The position numbers and the translations under genes are program-made. From Caulochytrium protostelioides (lineage: Eukaryota; Chytridiomycota; Caulochytriomycetes; Caulochytriales; Caulochytriaceae), in NCBI GenBank assembly GCA_003615045.1, contig ML014215.1, positions 1 to 64,000 of the forward strand: a stretch of DNA of 64,000 bases, written 5' to 3'. The number at the start of each line of letters is the position of its first letter. Positions within the stretch are counted from its first letter, which is position 1. Of the stretch, positions 10,200 through 20,891 are shown one piece after another. The notes under the pieces are model-generated. The model saw only the letters and a program-made list of their open reading frames with translations. It did no database searches and was not told where the DNA came from.

Positions 10200-11810
10200 A
10201 TGGCCGAAGCCGCCACCGCCACGGCCGCCAGCGCCGCTCAGGCTGGCTCGACGTTCCGCGACAAGGACAAGCCGATGGAAGTCCGCAGCAGCAACATCGT
10301 CGCGGCGCGCGCCGTCGCCGACGCTGTGCGTACGTCGCTCGGCCCCCGTGGCATGGATAAGATGATCCAGAGCGGCCGCGGCGAGGTGATTATCTCGAAC
10401 GACGGCGCGACCATCCTCAAGCAAATGGCCGTGATGCACCCCGCGGCGCGCATGCTCGTCGACATGTCGGCCGCGCAGGACATCGAGGCCGGCGACGGCA
10501 CGACGTCCGTGGTCGTGATCTGCGGGTCGCTGCTCGGCGCCGCCGAGCGCCTGCTCGAGAAGGGCATCCACCCGACCACGATTGCGGAGGCGTTCACGCG
10601 CGCCGCGGCCAAGGCCACCGACTACCTGACGACGATGAGCACGCCGGTCGCGCTGAACGACCGCGAGGCGCTGCTCAAGAGCGCCGCCACCTCGCTCAAC
10701 TCCAAGATCGTCTCGCAGTACTCGAACCTGCTGTCGCCCATCGCGGTCGATGCGGTGCTGCGCGTCGTCGACCCGGCGATCCAGAACAATGTCGACCTCA
10801 AGGACATCCGCCTCGTGACGAAGGTCGGCGGCACGATCGACGACACCGAGATGGCCGAGGGCGTGATCCTCGCGCAGACGTGCCTGAAGGGCGCGGGCGG
10901 CCCGACGCGCATGGAGAAGGCCAAGATCGCGCTCGTCCAGTTCCAGCTCTCGCCGCCGAAGCCCGACATGGAGAACCAGATCATCGTTAACGACTACCGC
11001 CAGATGGACAAGATCCTCAAGGAGGAGCGCCAGTACCTGCTCAACATCTGCAAAAAGATCAAGAAGACCGGCTGCAACGTGCTGCTCATCCAGAAGAGCA
11101 TCCTGCGCGACGCCGTCAACGAGCTGGCGCTCCACTTCCTGGCCAAGCTCAAGATCGTCGCCATCAAAGAGATCGAGCGCGACGAGATCGAGTTCATCTG
11201 CAAGTCCACGGGCTGCAAGCCCATCGCCGACATCGACGGCTTCACCGAGGACAAGCTCGGGTACGCCGAGCTGCTCGAGGAGGTCCCGACCCCGGGCGGC
11301 GGCAAGGTCGTCAAGATCTCCGGCGTCAAGAACCCGGGCCGCACCGTCTCCGTGCTCATCCACGGCGCGAACCAGCTCGTGCTCGAGGAAGCCGAGCGCT
11401 CCCTCCACGACGCGCTCTGCGTGATCCGCTGCCTCGTCAAGAAGCGAGCCCTCATCGCCGGCGGCGGCGCGCCCGAGATCGAGGTCTCCCGCCAGCTCAT
11501 GGCGTACAGCAAGACCCTCAAGGGCATGGAGCAGTACTGCTTCGAGGCCTTCGCCGAGGCCCTCGAGATCATCCCCGTCACGCTCGCCGAGAACGCCGGC
11601 CTCAACCCGATCGCCATCGTCACCGAGCTCCGCAACCGCCACCTCAAGGGCGAGATCACCGCCGGCATCAACGTCCGCAAGGGCTCCATCTCCAACATCC
11701 TCGATGAGAACGTCGTCCAGCCCCTGCTCGTCTCCACCTCGGCCATCCAGCTGGCGGCCGAAACTGTCAAGATGATCATGAAGATCGACGACATCTGCCT
11801 CGTCCGCTGA
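10200..11810 (+). CDS. CCT4: T-complex protein 1 subunit delta (CCT4)
   Basis: This 536-residue subunit belongs to the cytosolic TRiC/CCT chaperonin ring, which folds actin, tubulin and WD-repeat proteins using ATP. Group II chaperonin motifs are present: [27 protein letters not shown] (catalytic Asp) and, near the C-terminus, GGGAPEIEV and AENAGLNPI. Delta identity is shown by [18 protein letters not shown], the CCT4 signature, and the run [20 protein letters not shown]. The open frame starts further upstream at 9939, but the conserved protein begins at this ATG. The leader is pyrimidine-rich (CTCTCCTCCCTCTTACTCCCCCTTT), as expected for an abundantly expressed gene. The gene has no introns and is convergent with GLE1. 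Confidence 0.97.
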   Translation: MAEAATATAASAAQAGSTFRDKDKPMEVRSSNIVAARAVADAVRTSLGPRGMDKMIQSGRGEVIISNDGATILKQMAVMHPAARMLVDMSAAQDIEAGDGTTSVVVICGSLLGAAERLLEKGIHPTTIAEAFTRAAAKATDYLTTMSTPVALNDREALLKSAATSLNSKIVSQYSNLLSPIAVDAVLRVVDPAIQNNVDLKDIRLVTKVGGTIDDTEMAEGVILAQTCLKGAGGPTRMEKAKIALVQFQLSPPKPDMENQIIVNDYRQMDKILKEERQYLLNICKKIKKTGCNVLLIQKSILRDAVNELALHFLAKLKIVAIKEIERDEIEFICKSTGCKPIADIDGFTEDKLGYAELLEEVPTPGGGKVVKISGVKNPGRTVSVLIHGANQLVLEEAERSLHDALCVIRCLVKKRALIAGGGAPEIEVSRQLMAYSKTLKGMEQYCFEAFAEALEIIPVTLAENAGLNPIAIVTELRNRHLKGEITAGINVRKGSISNILDENVVQPLLVSTSAIQLAAETVKMIMKIDDICLVR

Positions 11811-11846
11811 TCCTGATTGATCAAAGAAAAAAAAATGAAACAGAAA

Positions 11847-11852
11847 ATAAAA
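11847..11852 (+). terminator. Polyadenylation signal of CCT4
   Basis: AATAAA lies 37 bp after the CCT4 stop codon in an A-rich stretch, an ideal placement for 3'-end formation. It falls in the short gap before the convergent GLE1 stop. Confidence 0.6.
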
Positions 11853-11944
11853 TTGAACCCATGTTGATATAAGGTTCTTTCTTTGATTTGAAGCCCCTCT
11901 TCTGTATCTTGCTGGACGACGCCTACGACCTCAATGGTGGGGTG

Positions 11945-13963
11945 CTACGGATCGAGTTGGCTGCCGTCGGCGGGCGGGAAGGTGCCGGTCGCATAGAACG
12001 TGTCGTCCAGCCAGAGCCGGAGCTGCATCACGGCGGGCTTCGCGGCGGCCGGCGCGGCCGGGAGGTACGCGCCCACGAGCAGCTGAACGACGGCGCCGAC
12101 GGCGGCGCGGCCGTACGCCGCGACCAGCGCATGCCCCGCCATCCGCAGAAACACCATCACCAGCGTTGGCGCGATCGCCCGCACCCGCGTCAGATTCAGC
12201 ATCCGCGCGAGCCACCGCCAGCCATACGCGATCCCGTGCGGATTCGGCACCGCCGTCGTCTGCACGACGGCGCCGTACAGCGCCATGTAGCCGGTCATGC
12301 GCTCGGTATACGCGGTCTCCGACTCCCACGCGCCCTGCGGGTCCACGGGGGCCGCGGGCGGGGCGCCGCGCCGCGGCGGCGGCGGCGATTCGGGCGGCAG
12401 GCGGCGGTACCCGAGCGCAGCGCGGTACGCGTCCTCGAGCTCCGCGTCGGTCATGCCGGCCCACGGCCGCGCGTCGCCGTCCGCCGGGGGCGGGTCGCTG
12501 CGTGCCGGGCGCCGCGGGTATCGCGGCACGGCGTACGGGCACTTGTGCGCCAGCCGGTCGAGGAAGATCTCGAGCATGCCCGCGTGGCGCCGCGCCAGCA
12601 TCACGAGCACCATCGCGAGCGGGAACGCGGACGCCGGCCGGGCGCCGAGTTCGCGCTCGGCCTGCTTGAGCGCCTGCTTCGCCACCTGGTCCATCAGCAC
12701 GCGCTTAAACGGCGTCGCCGCCGGCGCGGTCTCGGGGGCGCCCGTGGCGGCGGCGGCGGCGGCGGCGGACGGCGGCGGCGGCAGCGGCGGCGGCGGCACG
12801 GTGGGACCCGTGACCGTCTCGCCGTCGCGCAAGGCGCCGTCCAGCGCCTTCGCGACGGCGGCGATCTGCGACGTGCTGTTGGTCAGCTGCCCGATGCGCG
12901 CCGTGATGGTCATCCGGTGCCGCATAAACCGGTTCGCGAGCGCCATGTCGCTGAACACCGCGGGGCGCAGCGTCCGCTTCATGTAGTGGATTCGCGCGCG
13001 TGCCGCGACGACTTCCGGCCACGCGGACGACGCCACGTACGACGGACTCGACTCGGGCGGGCCAGCGCTCGCGTGAGCGTTGGCCGCGGGGCGGCCGTCG
13101 GCAGGGGTCGACGCAGGCGTTGCTGCAGGAGTGGCGGCGGCGGCGGAAGACGCCGGTGCCGGTGAGGGGGCCGGGGCCGCCGCCGGGGCGCGTGGTGGCG
13201 CTGCCGCCGTAGCTGCAGCTGCCGCGGTGGCCGCCGCAGCCCGAGTCTCGGCGGCCTTGGCGGCATCGGCCGCCGCTTGTCGCTCCGCCTCGCGCTGCGC
13301 GTCACGCGCCGCCTGCTGTCGCTTGGCGTCGGCCTCCTGCGCCGCTAGGGCGGCCGCCTCGGTCTGCGCGGCCGCTTCGGCCTTGGCCGCCGCCGTCGCC
13401 TGCACGTATCCCACGCACGCATCGATCTCCTGCAGCATGGAGAGCGTCTGCTCGGCGAGCGCCGCGACTTCGGGCGGCGGCGACAGTGGCGGCGGCGGTG
13501 GCGGCGGCGGGCTCACGAGGCCGGGCCGCCCCGACGGCGCGGCGGCCTGCGCAGACCCGAGGCGCGTCTCCAGGGGCGTCAGGCCCGCTGAGTCGGCGGC
13601 CGACGGGGCGGCGCCCGCGCGCGCCTTGCCGCGGCCGCGCGGCTTGAACGGATGCCGGGCGGCGGCGCCCGCCGCGGCGCCCGTGACGGCCGGAGAGACG
13701 GCGGCGGCCGCGGCACCGTGCGGGTCTGCCTTCAGGTGCGCCCGGATCGCGGCTTGATCGGCACGCCGCGTGGGACCTGCGAGCCGCGGCCGCTTGGACT
13801 GCGGCGAGGCCTGGGGCGAGGCGGCGGCGGGAGCAGAATCGGACCAGCTGGCCTCGGCGTCCGGCGACGCGGCGCGGCGGCGGCGGCGGGAGCGGCCGCC
13901 CGCGGCGGCAGCGGCCTCATGATGGGCGGCGTCGCCAGCGCCAGGCCGCGGCGGCGGGCGCAT
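11945..13963 (-). CDS. GLE1: mRNA export factor GLE1
   Basis: GLE1 sits on the cytoplasmic face of the nuclear pore and, with inositol hexakisphosphate, activates the helicase Dbp5 to release exported mRNA. The C-terminal domain (about residues 420-670) carries the family blocks LAHKCPYAVPRYP, ALGYRR, YTERMTGYMALYGAVVQT, PHGIAYGWRWLARMLN and FLRMAGHALVAAYGR. The middle (about 150-260) is a long Ala/Gln/Glu/Arg-rich coiled-coil candidate, as in other GLE1 proteins. The first 150 residues are disordered and rich in Pro, Arg and Ala. The length of 672 residues is typical of animal GLE1 and longer than the yeast protein. The ATG at 13963 is the first in frame. No introns are apparent. Confidence 0.92.
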   Translation of the reverse strand: MRPPPRPGAGDAAHHEAAAAAGGRSRRRRRAASPDAEASWSDSAPAAASPQASPQSKRPRLAGPTRRADQAAIRAHLKADPHGAAAAAVSPAVTGAAAGAAARHPFKPRGRGKARAGAAPSAADSAGLTPLETRLGSAQAAAPSGRPGLVSPPPPPPPPLSPPPEVAALAEQTLSMLQEIDACVGYVQATAAAKAEAAAQTEAAALAAQEADAKRQQAARDAQREAERQAAADAAKAAETRAAAATAAAAATAAAPPRAPAAAPAPSPAPASSAAAATPAATPASTPADGRPAANAHASAGPPESSPSYVASSAWPEVVAARARIHYMKRTLRPAVFSDMALANRFMRHRMTITARIGQLTNSTSQIAAVAKALDGALRDGETVTGPTVPPPPLPPPPSAAAAAAATGAPETAPAATPFKRVLMDQVAKQALKQAERELGARPASAFPLAMVLVMLARRHAGMLEIFLDRLAHKCPYAVPRYPRRPARSDPPPADGDARPWAGMTDAELEDAYRAALGYRRLPPESPPPPRRGAPPAAPVDPQGAWESETAYTERMTGYMALYGAVVQTTAVPNPHGIAYGWRWLARMLNLTRVRAIAPTLVMVFLRMAGHALVAAYGRAAVGAVVQLLVGAYLPAAPAAAKPAVMQLRLWLDDTFYATGTFPPADGSQLDP

Positions 13964-14727
13964 CGCGGCGCGTGCGGCAGCCGCGGCGGCGACGACGACG
14001 GAAGTCGGCGGTCTCGAGGGAACGCGCGGCCATTCAAAGCGTCAGCCTGCGAGGGTGCACGGGCCCAGCCGGAGCTGACTGGGCCGTGCTCGTCGCGCTG
14101 CGCGCCTCTCTGTGGGTGGGTGTGTCGGGGTCTAATCAGCGGCCGTCGATGCGCGGCGCGGCGCAGCCCCCGGCGGGACCGGCGTCGATCGCAGCGGCGG
14201 TGGCGGTGGCGGCAGCGGCGGCAGCGGCGGCGACGACGCCGAGATGCGGGGTGACTGCGGTGGGCAGCGGCGCGTCCAAACTGGGAATGCGCGGAGATCG
14301 TTGATGTCGCTTGTGGCAGACGGCGTGAGACGGCGTGGAACAGCGAGATGGGAGGCTCGCGGTGGAAGCGGCAGGCGCTGACGGCCGTCGGAGACAACGA
14401 TCGCCCGTCGGTATGCCGCGGGTGTGGGGGCGGCGATGGCGCGCCGACTGAAGCCCCGACCGCGGCTGGTCATCATGAAGAGCGTCCCTTTCTGAGGAAC
14501 CAGCCGAATGCGGGTTGCCGCCGCTGCCGCCCCTTCCAAAAGTCCGCCAGGAATCAAAGCACGCCTCAGGGGCGCAGGTCCGCCACGCGTCGTCTTTGCT
14601 TCGTCAGCGCGCGTTCTGGTGCCGGCTCGACGCAAAGGCATCTAGCGAAGCGCGTATTATTAGAACCTATGATGTCTATGTTGTTGTATGATCGGTCTTC
14701 ATGGTGTCGACCCTTCGACCAAGGAGC
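13964..14727. other. Intergenic region between GLE1 and the prolyl-tRNA synthetase gene
   Basis: This region holds the GLE1 promoter and the 3' flank of the prolyl-tRNA synthetase gene. It has short Ala/Gly-coding-like GCG and CGG runs (around 14195-14235) but no supported gene. Confidence 0.4.
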
Positions 14728-15398
14728 TTACGGTGCCGCCGCGAGGACGCGCGCGAAATAGGCGGGCAGGTCGGCCTCGGCGACGTGGTGCGTTTCCGAC
14801 ACGATCGTATGGCCCGGCCCCAGCTTCTGGACGCGGACCTCGGCCTGGCCCGAGGCGAGGAAGCGCTTGCCCAGAATGACGATGTAGGGCACCCCGATCA
14901 GCTCGAGGTCGCTCATCTTTTCGCCGAAGCGGCGGCCGCGGCGGTCGTCGACGAGCACGTCGCCCGCCAGCGCCGGGACGGCCGCCGTGATCGCCTCAAA
15001 CACGCGCCGCGTTGCCGCAGCGACGGCGTCGTCGGCGCCGCTGCCGCCGGCAGGGACCGCCGCGAGCGCCACGCGGTACGGCGCGACGGCTTCGGGCCAG
15101 TAGGCGCGGTTGGGGGCCGCCGTGGTGGCGGAAGCGGGGGCCGCAGCCGCGGCGGCGGCGGCGGCGGCGTGGCCGAGCTCGAGTAGCGCAGCCATGAGCC
15201 GCGTGACGCCGATGCCGTAGGAGCCCATGTGGGCCGGGACGGCGCGGCCCGCGGCGTCGGTGTAGGTCGCGCCGAGCGGGACCGAGTAGCGCGTGCCGAG
15301 GTCGAAGAGGTGGCCGACCTCGATGGCGCGGTGGGTATGCGCGGCGCGGTCGAACGGCGTGCCGCACTGGGCGCACAGCGCGCTGGCGGCCGTGGCGG

Positions 15399-15431
<33 letters not shown>

Positions 15432-16338
15432 TGCCGTCGGCGGGAGCGGCGATGTCTATCGCAATAGCGGCGCCGTCGGTCGCAATGGCCGCGTGGTCGC
15501 AGGACGGGCAGACCACCAGGGTATCTTCGCCGACAGGACTGAGGAGATGGTACTCGTCGGAGGTCGTGCCGCCCATCTCGCCGTTGTCGGCAGCGACGCG
15601 CTTCGGAGCGATCCCCAGGGCGGTCCAGAGCGCCTCGTAGCCGGCCATGACGGCGGCATAGGACGCTTGGGCCGCAGCAGCATCGACGTCGAACGAGTAG
15701 AGGTCCTTCATCAGGAACTCGCGCGACCGCAGCAGGCCGCCGCGGGTGCGGAGCTCGTCGCGGAACTTGAGACTGATCTGGTACAGCCGCTTGGGCAGGG
15801 TCCGCGGCGAGAGCGTATGGCCCGCGAGCATGGACGTGACTTCTTCCTCATGCGTCGGCGCGAGCAGAAACAGCGCGTTTTTGCGGTCGCGGAGCATCAT
15901 CTTCTCGCTGGGCTGCCCCGCGTCGGCATCGGCGGCCAGCCGCCCGGTCGTGCGCCACGTGTGCGCCGGCAGCAGCTGCGCCATTCGCACGCGCTCAGCG
16001 CCCGGGACGCCGTCCATATGCCGCGCAACGAGCCGCTCCAGCTTCTCCAGCACGCGGTAGCCCATCGGCAGGAAGTTGTAGATGCCGGCACTCGACTTCT
16101 GGACGAGGCCGCCGCGGACCAGCAGCGCCTCGCTGGCCGTGATGCTCGCCGCGGCATCGGTCTTGAGCGTCGGCAGCGTCTTGCCCGACAGTAGCGACCG
16201 GCGCCAGGCCCCGTCGGCGGCCTGAGACGGCGCGGGTGCCGCCGCAGAAGCGAGCGTGCGACAGCGTGGCGATCGAAGGCCCGACGGCCGGCGCCACGGC
16301 GCGCGCGTCACCCCACGCAGCTCACGGGCCACCGTCAT
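14728..16338 (-). CDS. Mitochondrial (bacterial-type) prolyl-tRNA synthetase
   Basis: This 536-residue class II aminoacyl-tRNA synthetase charges mitochondrial tRNA-Pro. Motif 1 region ALLVRGGLVQKSSAGIYNFLPMGYRVLEKL, shown here in part as SAGIYNFLPMG, is followed by LAPTHEEEVTSML, motif 2 FRDELRTRGGLLRSREFLMK and motif 3 GSYGIGVTRLMAALLE. The anticodon-binding domain ends the protein (VDDRRGRRFGEKMSDLELIG). Two CxxC pairs (CPSC and CAQC) bracket an Ala/Thr-rich insertion and may bind zinc. The N-terminus, with MTVARELRGVTRAPWRRPSG, is Arg/Ala-rich without acids and fits a mitochondrial presequence. The ATG at 16338 is chosen because the longer frame begins with TTG. Confidence 0.92.
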
Positions 16339-17021
16339 TCTCGCGAGCGACACCGCAAGCAGAATGCCTCCGAGATCACGGGAGGCCAGGACGGGCGGGC
16401 GGACGGCAGGGCAGAGACCGGCGGAGGCAGGAAGCGTCGAAGAGCACAAGACGAGTCATCGAACGGAAGGGAGAGGCGGACACCGACGACTCCAACGACA
16501 ACGACAGCGACGACTCGGGCGACGGGCGCGGATCGACCCCTTGCCGGGCGTTCGCCGTCGGGGTCCACAAAAACTCCGCTCGCGGAAGGAGACCCGGCGA
16601 CACGGGGCTGAGCCACGCGGCAGCGAGACCGCAGATCACAAAAGCAATGGCGTTGGTGGCGCTCGGCCACGAGCCGTCGGCGACCACACGGCCGCCACCG
16701 TCACGCGCGGCGCTGACCGCCAAACGCCATGAGCGCGGGTCCTGCGCAACCTGTGACGCGACACGACGCCGTGGCCCGCAACAGGGGCCTGCGCCCGTTG
16801 GGGGCGCAGTCCGAAAGCACACCGGCATGCTGCCGATCGCGCCACAAGCCACACACGCCACCGGCCAGAAGAGCGAGTATGGCGGGCCTCCGCTGGTCTC
16901 GCTTCTGGCCAATCACACCGCAAACCATCCCTCTTCTGAAACCCCGTTAGATCTCCAGAAAAAAATAGATTGTTGGTTAAAGAAAGCCGCGTCGGAAAGC
17001 CATCGACGCAGGGAGGCGTGA
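16339..17021. other. Intergenic region between prolyl-tRNA synthetase and LRR genes
   Basis: This is the promoter side of the synthetase gene and the 3' flank of the LRR gene. Only overlapping GC-rich chance frames are present, and I see no RNA gene or repeat. Confidence 0.35.
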
Positions 17022-19600
17022 TTACTGTGCATTTTTGCGCGCCATCAATTCGGCCTTCCACGGCGGAATCTTCTCGGCCGCGTCGGCGGCAGGCGTCTGG
17101 GTGCCCGGCAAACTCGAAACCGATGTGCCCGCTTTGGCCATGCCAACACTCGAGCCCACGGACTCAGAGCCGCCCGCAGTCGCCGTCGCCGCCGCCGCCG
17201 CCGCCCGACGCTTGTTTTCGAGCTCGATCTTCCACTGAGGCATCGCAGGCGCAGCCGCCGCCGCCTCGACCCCGCCCGTCGGTGAGCCGAACGCCGGCGG
17301 CGTCGCCGTGCCCGCCACGGGGCTCGCCGACGCGCTCGACGGCAGCGGCGGAAACACTCGCGGGACTTTGCTCGGCGCCGACGGGTCGTGGCACGCCGCG
17401 GCCGCGGCCATCGCGGCTTCCCAGGACCCGTCGCGCGTGGCTGCGCTTGGGACCGCCGTGATCGCCGTGTCCCATCGGACCTCGCGCGCCGTCGCCGTCG
17501 CCGTCGCGGCTGCCGCCGCCGCGGCAGCCGCTGAGGCGGTCGAGGCGCCGGCGCCGAATGACGCCAGGGACGCGCTGTCCTCGGGTCTCCGCAGCTTCGC
17601 GCCGGCGACCGCAGCTAACCCGCCGGCGCCCGTGCTGAGCGCCGGGGACGACCCGTGCTGCGTGCTCGCGGCACCCGACGAGGCCGCGAACGCCCTCGCC
17701 GGGCTGCTCCCGCCACTGGCCGTCGGCTTCGGGCCGAGGATCGGCGGCGGCATCTTGCGCAGGGCCTCTTTAGGCGTCATGCGGCCGACGGGCTCGTTGT
17801 CCGACGGCGCCGCGTCGGGCTCAGCCAGGCGGTCGGCTGACTTGAGACGCACTTGCATCAGGCCGGCGAGATCGACTTTGGGGGGCATCGGCGACACGGG
17901 CGCCATCGACGGCCGGCGCAGCGGCGCTGACGTGCCGCCCGCCACGGCCGCCGCGGTGCCCATGGCCTCATGACTCGTCGCGTCACCGGTGCCGCTGACG
18001 CCGGCAGCGGCGGGAGGGTCCGTGCTCAGCGACGACTCGGATCGCGCCAGCGAGGGCTTCGCCATCGGCACCGGCGGGTATACGCGCGGTTTAGCCGAGG
18101 TGCCCGAGGCGGCGCAAGCCGCCGTCGTGGGTCGCGAGGCGGTCGCGGCGGCCACGATGGAGGCGGCGTCTGCCTCGCGCTCGACGGCGCGCTCCGCGTT
18201 CTGCTGAAGATGCGTCCGCGTCGGCGGCCGGCGCGCGCGGGCGGCCGGCGCGCGGCTCTGCGGCTTCAGCACCCCGCTGGACCGCGTCTCGGCGCCGGGC
18301 AGCACGACCTCAACGGCCGGCGAGGCGGGCGCACGGTTCTTTGGCGGCGACGACGCGCGGCGACGGCTGTCGTCCGGCGGCGACACGGAGGCCAGGCCGC
18401 TCAGCCGTGTGGGCGACTCGCCGGCGTCGCTCGCGCGGTGTGGGGAGGTCGACTGGGCGCTGGCGATCGACAGCGACGGCGACGGCACAGGGGCGGCGGC
18501 GGCGGCGGCCACAGGGACCCGCGTGGCGGCGGGCGGCGACGGGCGGGCCGTCGCAATGGTGAGCCGCGTCGCGGATGCGGAGGTGGGCGCCGTGGGCGAT
18601 GTGAGGGTCGGGGCCAGGGAAGGCGTGGCGGAGAGCGGGGGCCCATTGTGGGCCTCGTCGGCGCTGGCGCTGGCCTCGAGGGCACGGTGAATGGTCGGCG
18701 TGAGCGAGCGGTCGTCGATGGTGGCGAGGGCCGGGCTCGTCCAGGCGTTGGCGTGGACCGAGATCACCGGGATCTGGGCCATCCAGCGCGCGGTCGAGGG
18801 CGCCACGTGGCGCAGCCGGTTGTTATGGATCAGCAGCTGGCGGAGCCCGCGGAGGCCTGTGGACAGCTCCAACGGCAGCGCGCGGTCGGACAACTGGTTG
18901 GAATGCAGGTTGAGGATCTCGAGCAGCTCGAGGCGGGCCAGGGCGTCCGGCAAAAAGACGAGCTGGTTGTCAGAGACGTCGAGAACGCGCAGTGACGGCG
19001 CGAGAAGAATCATCTCTTCGGGCAGCGTGCTCAAGCGGTTCCCCGACAGCTTCATCGTATGCAGATGACCCAGCGCCATCACCGGCGACGGGACTATCGT
19101 GTGAAGGGCGGCCCATGAAGAAGTAGCAGTGAAACCAGTGTTAGTGGGACTGATGCGAAATCGTTTTTCACCGTCGGTGTTGTTAGGGAATGGCGACCTG
19201 TCGCCATGCATCATCCCTGTTTTTCTTACGTTGGTAAAGGCCCGCATGGCGGAGAATCAGACTCTCGATGCTGGGCGGTGGCTGTGGCACCGCGTCAGGC
19301 CAGTCGAGTGCTGGATGCAGATCAGTACCGCAGCACTCATAGGTTCTACTGGCGTCATTGGCCTCGCCGGCAGGCTGCACGACCATCAGATACGCCATAG
19401 AACACAGCAGCAAAACCACAAGAGGGTGAGTCAGGGGGAGTCTCGTGGTCGTCACGGATCCCACGTGGTGGCGGAGCTTGGCAGCGGCTGGGACCCCGCG
19501 CGTGGCGTTGGCCTGCCCCCGCCTTCACGCCAGGGCGACGGGGGGATCTGAGTGAGCGCGCGCGATGAAACGCGCGGCTTACCTTGGTAGGAGACGCCAT
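17022..19600 (-). CDS. Three-exon leucine-rich-repeat protein with C-terminal PxWKxEL motifs
   Basis: Exons are 19583-19600, 19230-19374 and 17022-19093 (total 745 codons, 744 residues). Introns begin GTAAGC and GTAAGA and end CAG and TAG. Phases match, and splicing exon 2 to 3 rebuilds a regular repeat: SLILRHAGLYQ joined to LPSPVMALGHLHTMKL. About four LRRs occupy residues 45-160 (NRLSTLPEEM, NQLVFLPDAL, NQLSDRALPLEL). The rest is disordered Ala/Ser/Pro sequence with scattered RVFPPLP and RVYPPVP motifs. Near the end are MPQWKIELENKRR and IPPWKAELMARKNAQ, a duplicated motif resembling the W-K-x-E-L elements of actin-cytoskeleton regulators such as phostensin/taperin. That last comparison is tentative. 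A scaffolding role is inferred. Confidence 0.82.
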
Positions 19601-20891
19601 CGTTGCGACAACGTTGTGCCGTCAACTGATGTTGATGGGCGGCGCCGGTCGGAGTGCGCGGGTTCTGGATTGACGTCCGTGGTCAAAGCGAGGCAAGCTG
19701 CAATAAGAAGCGTGGGAACCGTGTGACGCCGTGGAGAAGTAATCGAGAAGTCAGGAGGCCGTCTCTACCAACGAGGTATAAAAATAAAAAGTCAATAACG
19801 TGAGGCTTTCGACGCGGAAACGGAAGGGTCTTTCAGGATGCGTTGCGGATGGCGAAAGAATACCGATCGGGCGGATGAAGTGACCTGGCGCGAGTGATAT
19901 CCCTGATCCAGCGCATGCCGTCAGAAGCTTCTGGATGGCCTTTTGAACCCACGATCCTGCCACAGGATGCCGTTGCAGAATCCGTTGTCAAGACGCGTTG
20001 GCCAGATGCACAGCAACGTGGTAGCCCCGAGTCCCCCTGACGAGGGACTGACTTCTCTCGTGCGTGCCACACCATTGCCCAAACGCGAGTGCCTCGGATG
20101 CGGCCTCTATGCCATCACGCTGTCGCCGTTGTTGCCATCGTCGCCGCCATCGTCCGAGGAACGGGGCAGGCGCCGAGCGGATGGCGCGCCCGCAACGCAA
20201 GGCCGCGCGATCGGCAGCGTGAGACTGGTCGCGGTCGGCAGCATCGCCGCGGTCGGTGATGCTGGAGAGTGCGCCGGTGGTCCTTTGTTGGTGCAGTGTT
20301 GGGTCCGCGCGCGCGCACCCCCCGCCGTGAAGTCCCGCTGGCCTGCGACAGACTCACCGTGCAGCGGGCTTCCGCGCCAAATACGTGCCGGAGATCGCCG
20401 GCGCTCCCCTCGTCAGACCGCCCTGTCCCGCCCCCTGCCCCACCCCGCCCCGTGCTCGTGGCGACGGTCGGAGTTTCAGCACGGAGCACTAAGGCGGCCG
20501 CTCACTCGCGTGACGAAACGGACACCGTCGCCATGCATCGCACGAAGGCCGTCACCTCGCGCGCGTCAGGCGAAGCTCGCCCACAGGCCACTGACTCAAC
20601 CCAATGTAGTCGAACGCGGCGGGATGCGGCGCGCCAAACGACACAATACGACACCATGAAGCGAACAACGGGGCCATCATGCTTTTACGATCATGACCAC
20701 AAGCGATGACGAGTGGCCGTGCTAGGCGGCAGGATACCCGTGATCGTCGCCGAATCGTCTCGTCATCGCAGAAACAGATGGAGAGAAACGTACTAAAACT
20801 GATGGATGTATACAATGGACAAATAATAGACAGATGGGTATGAAAGGAACAAAAATCCGGAAAGACGGATTCATGCTGTTGATGAGGTTTT
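19601..20891. other. Intergenic region upstream of the LRR gene
   Basis: About 1.3 kb lies between the LRR start and the chitosanase stop. An open frame at 19943-20659 (+) has no family resemblance and biased Arg/Pro composition, so it is not called. The stretch just before the chitosanase stop is AT-richer and probably holds its 3' end signal. Confidence 0.35.

Noticed and set aside
10185-11642. 485-codon open frame antisense to CCT4
   Set aside because: It is a shadow of the strongly biased CCT4 codons. Its composition is Leu/Asp/Arg/His-rich and it has no motif, while the plus strand is an unambiguous chaperonin.
19943-20659. 238-codon frame between the LRR and chitosanase genes
   Set aside because: No motif, Arg/Pro/Ser-rich composition and overlapping frames on the other strand.
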